Positions 16,615 to 22,162 of a stretch of DNA of 27,435 nt are shown here, one piece after another. Origin of the DNA: a bacterium. GTDB taxonomy: Bacteria; Patescibacteriota; Minisyncoccia; UBA6257; GWB1-50-10. Position 1 is the first letter of the stretch. Each line of letters starts with the position of its first letter. The DNA lies in NCBI GenBank assembly GCA_021825465.1, contig JAKAGX010000005.1:1-27435 (forward strand), written 5' to 3'. The position numbers and the translations under genes were made by a program. Under the pieces are notes generated by a model. It made no database searches, was not told where the DNA came from, and was given only the letters and a program-made list of their open reading frames with translations.

Positions 16615-17040
16615 ATGGCAAAACCAATCAAAACAACGTTAAAATTGCAGATCAAGGCCGGTGAAGCGACTCCGGCGCCGCCAATCGGTCCGGCGCTCGG
16701 CCAGCACGGCGTCAATATCGGCGCGTTCGTGGCTCAGTTCAATGAGGCAACGAAAGATATGCGGGGCGATGTCATTCCGGCTGAGATCACCATCTACGAG
16801 GATCGTTCTTTTGATTTCAAGCTGAAAACACCTCCGGCATCGGCTCTTTTGAAGAAAGCTGCCGGCCTCGAAAAAGCTTCCGCTGAACCCGGAAGGAAGA
16901 CGGTCGGCAAAGTAACGCGCGAAGACCTTCGGGCGATCGCCGAAAAGAAGATGGTGGATTTGAATGCGAACGACGTGGAGTCAGCGATGAAGATCATCGC
17001 GGGCACCGCGAAGAACATGGGGATAGAGATCATCGATTAA
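16615..17040 (+). CDS. rplK: Large ribosomal subunit protein uL11
   Basis: A 141-aa protein starting at ATG 16615 (MAKPIKTTLKLQ). Upstream in-frame codons belong to the repeat spacer and an overlapped nusG frame. The N-terminal domain has the proline-rich PAPPIGPALGQHGVNI (about 21-36). The C-terminal rRNA-binding domain has KTPPASALLKKAAG and MKIIAGTAKNMGI. L11 organises the GTPase-associated centre with 23S rRNA. It normally precedes rplA (L1), but here a terminator follows at once and the next gene is unrelated. Confidence 0.97.
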   Translation: MAKPIKTTLKLQIKAGEATPAPPIGPALGQHGVNIGAFVAQFNEATKDMRGDVIPAEITIYEDRSFDFKLKTPPASALLKKAAGLEKASAEPGRKTVGKVTREDLRAIAEKKMVDLNANDVESAMKIIAGTAKNMGIEIID

Positions 17041-17043
17041 AGG

Positions 17044-17068
17044 AAAACGGGCCTCGGGCCCGTTTTTT
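17044..17068 (+). terminator. Rho-independent terminator after rplK
   Basis: AAAACGGGCC (17044-17053), a TCG loop, then GGCCCGTTTT and a run of six T in all (17063-17068): a 10-bp stem with a U-tract, directly after the rplK stop. It separates the secE-nusG-rplK unit from the kinase gene. Confidence 0.9.
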
Positions 17069-17071
17069 GTT

Positions 17072-17077
17072 TATAAT
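17072..17077 (+). promoter_or_regulatory. Consensus -10 box for the kinase gene (predicted leaderless)
   Basis: TATAAT ends 6 nt before ATG 17084, so transcription should start at about the A of the start codon. No clear -35 exists, because that position lies in the terminator stem. The mRNA would have no ribosome binding site. Confidence 0.5.
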
Positions 17078-17083
17078 GAGATT

Positions 17084-17770
17084 ATGAAAAAAGGGAAATT
17101 CATCGCAATCGAAGGGATCGACGGATCGGGAAAAGGGGAGCAATTCAAGCTTCTTCTCCGCCGGTTGAAGCGCGAGGGTTTCAGGGTTGCGACGTTCGAT
17201 TTTCCCCAGTACGGAAAGCCGTCGGCTTTTTTCGTGGAGCAGTATCTGAACGGCCGCTACGGCGGTTGGCGGGAAGTCGGTCCCTACAAGGCATCGGTTT
17301 TCTATGCCCTGGACCGATTCGACGTGGGGCCGAAGATCAAAAAGTGGATCGATGAGGGTCGGGTGGTGATCTCGAATCGCTACGTGCCGTCGAATATGGG
17401 ACATCAGGGAGCCAAGATAGATGACGCTCGGAAGAGGAAGGATTATCTTCGGTGGGTCCGCGATTTCGAGTACGGCGTTATGGGTATCCCGAAGCCGAAT
17501 ACCTCTCTCATTCTTCATGTGCCGGCCGAAACGGCATACACCCTTATCAGCCGAAAGCGCTCAAGGGGGTATCTCAAAGGGAAGAAACGGGATATTCATG
17601 AGAAGGACAGATCGCATTTAAGAAGGGCCGAGGAAACATACCTCGAAATGGCAAAATTATTCCCCCGCGATTTCAGGGTGGTTCGGTGCGCCCCAAACAA
17701 AAAACTCCTCACGATCGAGGAGGTACACGAGAAAGTATGGAAAGAGGTTCAGAAAGTTCTCAAGGCTTGA
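17084..17770 (+). CDS. tmk: Thymidylate kinase-like nucleoside monophosphate kinase
   Basis: A 228-aa protein of the dTMP kinase family, which phosphorylates dTMP to dTDP using ATP. It has FIAIEGIDGSGKGEQ (P-loop about 11-18), a TFDFP motif after the second strand, ALDRF (75-79) and a SNRYVPSNMGHQG segment (97-109). Two deviations stand out. The P-loop Ser/Thr after the lysine is Gly18 (GSGKGEQ instead of GSGKTTQ), and the usual DRY is NRY (98-100). The lid region (SRKRSRGYLKGKKRDIHE) is basic. Activity is likely but substrate choice could differ from standard Tmk. The last 11 nt overlap the convergent nusB. Only a -10 box and no leader are seen upstream. Confidence 0.8.
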   Translation: MKKGKFIAIEGIDGSGKGEQFKLLLRRLKREGFRVATFDFPQYGKPSAFFVEQYLNGRYGGWREVGPYKASVFYALDRFDVGPKIKKWIDEGRVVISNRYVPSNMGHQGAKIDDARKRKDYLRWVRDFEYGVMGIPKPNTSLILHVPAETAYTLISRKRSRGYLKGKKRDIHEKDRSHLRRAEETYLEMAKLFPRDFRVVRCAPNKKLLTIEEVHEKVWKEVQKVLKA

Positions 17771-18194
17771 TCTTTCCCTCTTCCATTTCCTTATAAACAG
17801 TTCCCAAAACGCCGTTGATGAACCGGGGAGAATTCTGGCCGCTGTAATTTTTCGCTATTTCTATCGCTTCGTTGATGGCGACCTTCGGCGGCACTTCGTT
17901 CTTGTCCGCATAAATGAGCTCGTAAAGTCCGATGCGGAGGATGTTCCGGTCGACGATGGCAATTTGTTCGAGCGGCCATTCGCTGGCGTAAGTCCGGATG
18001 AACTCATCGATTTGGGGAAGATGTTCGATGATGCCCTTCATGAGCCGCCATGCGAATTCCGGTTCATCGATGCCGGGGCCGAATTCGTTCAAATTTCGGT
18101 CGAGAATTTCGGCGAGGTCCGTTTTTTTGCCGTAAAAATCCCACTCGTAGAGTGACTGAAGGACAATCGTGCGGGCTAAATGGCGCGTCGCCAT
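17760..18194 (-). CDS. nusB: Transcription antitermination factor NusB
   Basis: A 144-aa all-helical protein. It has the family features RHLARTIVLQSLYEWDF at the N-terminus, a central WPLEQIAIVDRNILRIGLYELIY, and VAINEAIEIAKNYSGQNSPRFINGVLGTVYK at the C-terminus. NusB binds boxA RNA together with S10 and supports rRNA antitermination. It is the last gene of miaA-rpmF-nusB (4-nt gap after rpmF) and overlaps the end of the kinase gene on the other strand by 11 nt, leaving no room for separate terminators. Confidence 0.95.
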   Translation of the reverse strand: MATRHLARTIVLQSLYEWDFYGKKTDLAEILDRNLNEFGPGIDEPEFAWRLMKGIIEHLPQIDEFIRTYASEWPLEQIAIVDRNILRIGLYELIYADKNEVPPKVAINEAIEIAKNYSGQNSPRFINGVLGTVYKEMEEGKIKP

Positions 18195-18198
18195 GCTC

Positions 18199-18399
18199 TT
18201 ATTGTTGCGTTGTGCTCGAAGCCTGCGGTTTGGATTTTGCGATCTTCACGTACGTTCCGCACTGCGGGCAGATCTTATGCGGTAATGCCGGCCCCCCGCA
18301 TTCGGGACAGGGGATGACGTTCACTTTCTTCATGCCGAGCTGCGAACGCCGTCTGCCGACCTTCGATTTTGAATGATGTTTGGTAGGTACGCCACCCAT
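18199..18399 (-). CDS. rpmF: Large ribosomal subunit protein bL32
   Basis: A 66-aa protein. The N-terminus GGVPTKHHSKSKVGRRRSQ and the zinc ribbon C31-x2-C34 ... C44-x2-C47 (CPECG and CPQCG) are typical of the zinc form of L32. The tail is Lys/Ser/Gln rich. It lies between miaA (6-nt gap) and nusB (4-nt gap), so the three are one transcript. It has no Shine-Dalgarno sequence. Confidence 0.95.
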   Translation of the reverse strand: MGGVPTKHHSKSKVGRRRSQLGMKKVNVIPCPECGGPALPHKICPQCGTYVKIAKSKPQASSTTQQ

Positions 18400-18405
18400 A
18401 GTGTA

Positions 18406-19305
18406 CTAATGGTAATGGAATTTTCTGGCGTAGTCAAATGCTTCTTTTTTATCCCTTGACCAATGGATCCGGCGGTCCCGCTTGAACCAGGTCATTTGCC
18501 GTTTTACGTATTTCAAGGTCATTTTCGTTATTGCATCGGCGAGTTCCCGTTTCGATTTGATCTCTCCCTTGAGATAGCGGAGGGCGATTTGGTATTCGAA
18601 TCCCAATTCGCGTATTTTTTCTTCCTTGACGTCGTTCTGAAGGAGCATTTTGACCTCGCGAATGAAATTTCGCTGGATCATCGCACGTGACCTTTTTTCA
18701 ACGGCTTTCTTCAGGATATTTTTCTCCGGATCGATGCCGATCATGACCACTTCGGCTGGCATCGGGTTTGATTGCAAGGCGGGGATTTTGCCGAGGGCTT
18801 TGGCGATCTCGATCGCACGGATGAGACGCCGCGGGTTCCGCCGGTCGATCGTCTCCCAGCGCCTTTTATCCTTCTGTCTCAGGATGTCGGCGAGTTCGCC
18901 GGTCGATCTCGTTTCGAGTTTTCTCCGCAAGGTTTCATCGGGAGGCACTTCGGGCATAACGATGCCGTCGACGACGGCTTGGATATAAAATACCGTCCCG
19001 CCGACGAGGATCGGGAGTTTATGCCGTTTCCCAATATCCTTGATCGCTTTCCGGGCTTTCTTTTGATATTCGGCAACGGTGAATGTTTTTTTCGGGTCCA
19101 CGAAGCCGACCAGATGATGGGGGACGGCTTTCAATTCCGTTTTTGTCGGATAGTTCGATCCGATCTCGAGGCCGCGGTAGACTTGTCGGGAATCGGCAGA
19201 AACGACCTCGCCGTTCAGTTTTTTTGCCACGGCGACCGCGAGAGCGCTCTTGCCGGAGGCGGTCGGCCCCACGATAACCAGCAGTTTTTTCCCTTCTTGA
19301 CCCAT
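18406..19305 (-). CDS. miaA: tRNA dimethylallyltransferase
   Basis: A 299-aa enzyme that transfers a dimethylallyl group to N6 of A37 in tRNAs reading UNN codons. The P-loop GPTASGKS (13-20), SADSRQVYRGLEIGSN with the catalytic Asp, PHHLVGF, LVGGTVFYIQAV, a central RNPRRLIRAIEI and the C-terminal KRQMTWFKRD are all family motifs. The length is normal. It leads the miaA-rpmF-nusB operon. Its start codon region lies under the -35/-10 of the divergent peptide gene, so the two promoters overlap. A possible -10 for miaA is ATTGTA on the plus strand (19316-19321; TACAAT on the minus strand), 10 nt before its ATG. Confidence 0.95.
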   Translation of the reverse strand: MGQEGKKLLVIVGPTASGKSALAVAVAKKLNGEVVSADSRQVYRGLEIGSNYPTKTELKAVPHHLVGFVDPKKTFTVAEYQKKARKAIKDIGKRHKLPILVGGTVFYIQAVVDGIVMPEVPPDETLRRKLETRSTGELADILRQKDKRRWETIDRRNPRRLIRAIEIAKALGKIPALQSNPMPAEVVMIGIDPEKNILKKAVEKRSRAMIQRNFIREVKMLLQNDVKEEKIRELGFEYQIALRYLKGEIKSKRELADAITKMTLKYVKRQMTWFKRDRRIHWSRDKKEAFDYARKFHYH

Positions 19306-19325
19306 GGTAAGTACGATTGTATATT
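19297..19325 (+). promoter_or_regulatory. Promoter for the small exported peptide gene
   Basis: TTGACC (19297-19302), a 17-nt spacer, and TATATT (19320-19325). Transcription should start near 19332, giving a leader of about 35 nt. The -35 overlaps the first codons of the divergent miaA. Confidence 0.65.
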
Positions 19326-19366
19326 ATTTTAAAACAAGCTGCACACTAAAAACCGGAGGCATCGTC

Positions 19367-19531
19367 ATGAAAAGATTGTTGCTTGTTGTTGGCCTCATTC
19401 TTGCGCCGGCCCTCGTTCTTGCCGCCGTAGTCAGTTGGCATGTGGCAAAAGAAGTCACTTCGCCGACGGATGATGAGCTTGGCGAAGAGCTTGTCGGTTC
19501 TTCTGAAATGCCGGGGCCGTGGCGGAAGTGA
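19367..19531 (+). CDS. Small hypothetical exported or membrane-anchored peptide (54 aa)
   Basis: ATG 19367 follows a strong Shine-Dalgarno GGAGG (19355-19359) with 7-nt spacing, one of the clearest ribosome sites in the window. The peptide begins MKRLLLVVGLILAPALVLAA, a textbook signal sequence or single membrane helix with a possible AxA-like site around residues 18-20. A short polar part follows, with an acidic PTDDELGEELVGSS stretch and ending PGPWRK. I do not recognise a family. It lies between divergent miaA and convergent thrS with its own promoter. The combination of promoter, SD and signal-like sequence makes it a real gene in my view. It might be a lipid-associated or secreted peptide; there is no lipobox cysteine. 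Confidence 0.65.
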   Translation: MKRLLLVVGLILAPALVLAAVVSWHVAKEVTSPTDDELGEELVGSSEMPGPWRK

Positions 19532-19548
19532 GGTGACAGGAAAAATTT

Positions 19549-19582
19549 TAAAAAACGAGGTGGTACGTTATGTATCACCTCG
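19549..19582 (-). terminator. Rho-independent terminator of thrS
   Basis: On the minus strand, an 11-bp stem (one G-T pair, 5-nt loop) spans 19582 to 19556 and is followed by six T residues (19555-19550). It begins 12 nt after the thrS stop. On the plus strand the stem is followed by AAAATTTT, so it is weaker as a terminator for the small peptide gene. Confidence 0.85.
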
Positions 19583-19593
19583 AAAATTTTCGC

Positions 19594-21342
19594 TTACTTC
19601 TTCTCTTCGTTTTCTTTCTTTACCTTTTCCATGAATTCCTCGATCGGGACGGTCGAGGTTTCCTTTTTATGCCGTTCGCGGACGTTCACCGACTTGGCTT
19701 CGATCTCCTTGTCGCCGACGACGAGGAGATAGGGGATCTTCTCGAGTTCTCCCTCGCGGATATTCTTGCCGAGCGTTTCACCGGTCGAAGCGATGTCGAC
19801 CCGTATACTTTTATTCTTTAGCTCCTCCATTATTTTTTCCGCATATTCGCGATGCCGGTCGGCTATCGGTATGATCCGCGCTTGAAGAGGAGAAAGCCAA
19901 ACGGGGAAGTCGCCGCCGTAGTGTTCGATCAAGATGCCGAGAAACCGTTCGGTGGAGCCGAGGATCGCCCGGTGGATCACAATGGGCCGCGACTTCCCGC
20001 CCTTCTCGTCGGCATATTCGAGCTCGAACCGCTTCGGCAGGTTCATATCGAGCTGGATGGTCGAAAGCTGCCATTCGCGTCCCAAAACGTCTTTTGCCAT
20101 GAAGTCGAGCTTCGGTCCGTAAAATGCTGCTTCTCCCGGCACCACTTCGTTTTTCCAGCCGCGCTTCGTGATCAATTTTTCGAGGATCGCTTCCGATTCT
20201 TTCCAAATCTTCGGGTCGCCGATGTATTTTTCTTTGTTCTTGGGGTCGTGCGTCGAGATCCGTACCCAGAAATTTTTAAATCCGAAGGCGCGGTACGTTT
20301 CATCGATCATATCGAGCATAAGGTTGATTTCGCCTTCGATTTGATCCGCCGTTGCAAAGACGTGGCAGTCGTCTTGGGTGAGAGACCGAACGCGCGTGAG
20401 GCCGGAAAGTTCGCCGCTTTTTTCGTAACGGTAGTTGGTCGTGGTGCACGTCATGCGGATGGGGAGTTCGCGATACGAATGCGGATCGCTCTTGTAGAGC
20501 ATCATGAAGTGCGGGCAGTTCATCGGTTTCAGGTAGTAATCCGCTTCGTTCTTCAGTTTCATCGGCGGATACATGGCATCGTATTTGTCCAAATGTCCGG
20601 AGATCTTGTACAGTTCTCCCTTCGTGACGTGCGGGATCCAAATGGGAACGTATCCCCGTTTTTCCTGGGCTTCAATGATGAAATTCTCGACAAGCCGCCG
20701 GAGGATCGCTCCTTTCGGGTAGAATAAGGGAAGGCCGGGGCCGACTTCGTCGACGATGGTGAAAAGTTTCAATTCTTTGCCGAGTTTTCGGTGGTCGCGC
20801 TTCTTCGCTTCTTCCATAAGAACAAGGTAATCGTCCAATTCCTTTTTTGTTTCAAAGGCCAATCCGTAAATGCGCTGGAGCTGGGGATTCTTTTCGTTCC
20901 CTCGCCAGTACGCGCCGGCGATCGATGTCAGCTTGAAGCTGTCGGTCGTGATCTCCGACGTATTTTTCACGTGGCCGCCGCGGCAGAGGTCGATAAAAAC
21001 GTCGCCGGTTTTATAGATTGTGAGGGGTTTCTTTTCCTTTTGAAGTTCTTTTATCAAATCCAACTTGAAAGGCTGATCTTTAAATAATTTCTTCGCCGCA
21101 ACTGGAGTAATCTTCTTTCCGGAGAATGGGAGCTTCTCCATGACGAGCGCGCGCATCGTGTGCTCGAGCTCCTTGAGATCGGCTTCCGTGAGCGGTCGGG
21201 GGAGCTTGAAGTCGTAATAAAAGCCGTTTTCGATGACGGGGCCGATGCCGAGTTTCGCTTTCGGGAATTTTTTCAAAACCGCCGCTGCAAGCAAATGCGC
21301 GAGCGAGTGCCGTATTTCCTCTATTTTCTCGAGTTTTGCCAT
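19594..21342 (-). CDS. thrS: Threonyl-tRNA synthetase, lacking the TGS domain
   Basis: A 582-aa class II synthetase that charges tRNA-Thr. It starts directly with the editing domain: H12 and H16 of HSLAHLL, with C120 and H124 in CRGGH, make up the serine-editing site. The usual N-terminal TGS domain (about 60 residues) is absent. The catalytic domain has PKGAILRRLVENFI, MNCPHFMML with a zinc Cys, RYEKSGELSGLTRVRSLTQDDCHVF, and motif 3 in HRAILGSTERFLGILIEH. The C-terminal anticodon-binding domain has PLQARIIPIAD. Before motif 2, IRMTCTTTNYRYE differs from the common RxAExGxxHRYE. A consensus promoter lies just upstream with almost no leader. Confidence 0.95.
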   Translation of the reverse strand: MAKLEKIEEIRHSLAHLLAAAVLKKFPKAKLGIGPVIENGFYYDFKLPRPLTEADLKELEHTMRALVMEKLPFSGKKITPVAAKKLFKDQPFKLDLIKELQKEKKPLTIYKTGDVFIDLCRGGHVKNTSEITTDSFKLTSIAGAYWRGNEKNPQLQRIYGLAFETKKELDDYLVLMEEAKKRDHRKLGKELKLFTIVDEVGPGLPLFYPKGAILRRLVENFIIEAQEKRGYVPIWIPHVTKGELYKISGHLDKYDAMYPPMKLKNEADYYLKPMNCPHFMMLYKSDPHSYRELPIRMTCTTTNYRYEKSGELSGLTRVRSLTQDDCHVFATADQIEGEINLMLDMIDETYRAFGFKNFWVRISTHDPKNKEKYIGDPKIWKESEAILEKLITKRGWKNEVVPGEAAFYGPKLDFMAKDVLGREWQLSTIQLDMNLPKRFELEYADEKGGKSRPIVIHRAILGSTERFLGILIEHYGGDFPVWLSPLQARIIPIADRHREYAEKIMEELKNKSIRVDIASTGETLGKNIREGELEKIPYLLVVGDKEIEAKSVNVRERHKKETSTVPIEEFMEKVKKENEEKK

Positions 21343-21350
21343 ATGGGGGT

Positions 21351-21379
21351 ATTATAGGGAAAAGAAATCAACCCCGCAA
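21351..21379 (-). promoter_or_regulatory. thrS promoter with its -35 in the upstream terminator
   Basis: On the minus strand TTGCGG (21379-21374), a 17-nt spacer and TATAAT (21356-21351). The -10 lies 8 nt before the ATG (21342), predicting a leader of about 0-2 nt. The -35 is inside the stem of the preceding gene's terminator. Confidence 0.6.
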
Positions 21380-21400
21380 CGACGAATGTCGTGCGGGGTT
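21357..21400 (-). terminator. Terminator of the coiled-coil protein gene
   Basis: On the minus strand the stem pairs AACCCCGC with GCGGGGTT (21400-21393 and 21377-21370), then ACGAC with GTCGT around a 4-nt loop, with one bulged base. It is followed by GATTTCTTTTCCC. It lies 25 nt after the stop of the 147-aa gene. Confidence 0.75.
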
Positions 21401-21425
21401 GGAGGAGACAAAAGAAGGCTGAGGG

Positions 21426-21869
21426 TTATTGCATATATTGCTGCATACCCTGGAGCTTGGTCGCCCTGGTGCGCTGTGTTTGAGCAACACGCTTCATCGA
21501 ATCGGCTCTCGCTTTGCCGTTTCTGCGGGCATCTTGAGCCTGCTGTTCGAGATTACGAGCCAATTGCTCGCTGTTCTCTACTACGCTTTTAGCTGAGCTC
21601 TCATTCGACTCCGCTGATGCAAGCGCTTCTTGCTCTGCTTCACGAGCTTCGCTCGGCGCCGAGAAGACCATTTTCCCCTTCGAGGCAGTGGTTAATTGCT
21701 TTGTGGTTTGAACCACGACGGCGCCCGCACCATCTGCCTGACCGTTCAAAGTGTCGAATATGCGTTCGAACATTTGAAGATCAATTTTCAACGGAGTGGT
21801 TTGATTAGCCTTCTTACCGATGTAATAGCCGATAACAAGTGCAACGATAATAAAAAATACTACCAACAT
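21426..21869 (-). CDS. Hypothetical membrane-anchored coiled-coil protein
   Basis: A 147-aa protein. I chose ATG 21869 because AAAGGA lies about 9 nt upstream and the sequence begins MLVVFFIIVALVIGYYIGKK, a single N-terminal membrane helix. An upstream in-frame TTG (21956) is too close to the predicted transcription start. After the anchor comes a polar region and, from about residue 75, a long Ala/Glu/Gln/Arg-rich helix (SEAREAEQEALASAESNESS, then QLARNLEQQAQDARR) likely to form a coiled coil. No enzyme motif is seen. Small anchor-plus-coil proteins are common and often structural; no function can be assigned. It has its own strong promoter and a terminator, so it is a single-gene unit. Confidence 0.7.
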   Translation of the reverse strand: MLVVFFIIVALVIGYYIGKKANQTTPLKIDLQMFERIFDTLNGQADGAGAVVVQTTKQLTTASKGKMVFSAPSEAREAEQEALASAESNESSAKSVVENSEQLARNLEQQAQDARRNGKARADSMKRVAQTQRTRATKLQGMQQYMQ

Positions 21870-21968
21870 GGCGTATTCCTTTCTGTTATATGTGAATAAA
21901 TATGACAAAGAACTAACCCCTCTTGATTTCCGGATAAAAAAGAAAATACCCAGCAATCAATGGTCGCT

Positions 21969-21997
21969 ATTCTATCACGTTTATCATTCCCTGTCAA
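21969..21997 (-). promoter_or_regulatory. Strong promoter for the coiled-coil protein gene
   Basis: On the minus strand the perfect -35 TTGACA (21997-21992), a 17-nt spacer, and TAGAAT (21974-21969) preceded by TGA (extended -10). Transcription starts near 21962, giving a leader of about 93 nt. Confidence 0.75.
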
Positions 21998-22007
21998 CTA
22001 TCCTTTT

Positions 22008-22025
22008 ACTAACAATACTAACAAT
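22008..22025. repeat. Two direct copies of ACTAACAAT
   Basis: ACTAACAAT at 22008-22016 and 22017-22025, ending about 10 nt upstream of the minus-strand TTGACA box. The place suits an activator or upstream element, but two copies of a 9-mer could be chance. Confidence 0.5.
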
Positions 22026-22082
22026 AAGAAGAACCTCCGCGCACATTGCCCGAAGGATTTTCCAATAATAATGATAGAGAGA

Positions 22083-22159
22083 GCAACGAATATTCCTTCG
22101 CGAAGGCTAAGACTTGGGCGTCGCCCCGGAGACAGCCTGAGCGAGGGAATATTCGTTGC
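22083..22159. repeat. 77-nt inverted-repeat element after dnaE
   Basis: GCAACGAATATTCC (22083-22096) and its perfect reverse complement (22146-22159), with imperfect pairing continuing inward (TTCGCGAAGGC against GCCTGAGCGAG). The centre holds GGGCGTCGCCC, which folds on itself. It ends 3 nt from the dnaE stop codon. On the minus strand the stem is followed by TCTCTCTATCATT, a weak T-rich stretch, so a terminator role is possible. Confidence 0.85.
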
Positions 22160-22162
22160 GCC

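Noticed and set aside
21342..21425. A T-box leader for thrS
   Set aside because: The predicted transcription start is at the thrS ATG, and the hairpin upstream is too short and lacks T-box signatures.
22020..22080. A possible gene in 21957-22162
   Set aside because: Open frames are short and overlap a strong minus-strand promoter and the inverted repeat. I see only the promoter, the direct repeat and the 77-nt element.
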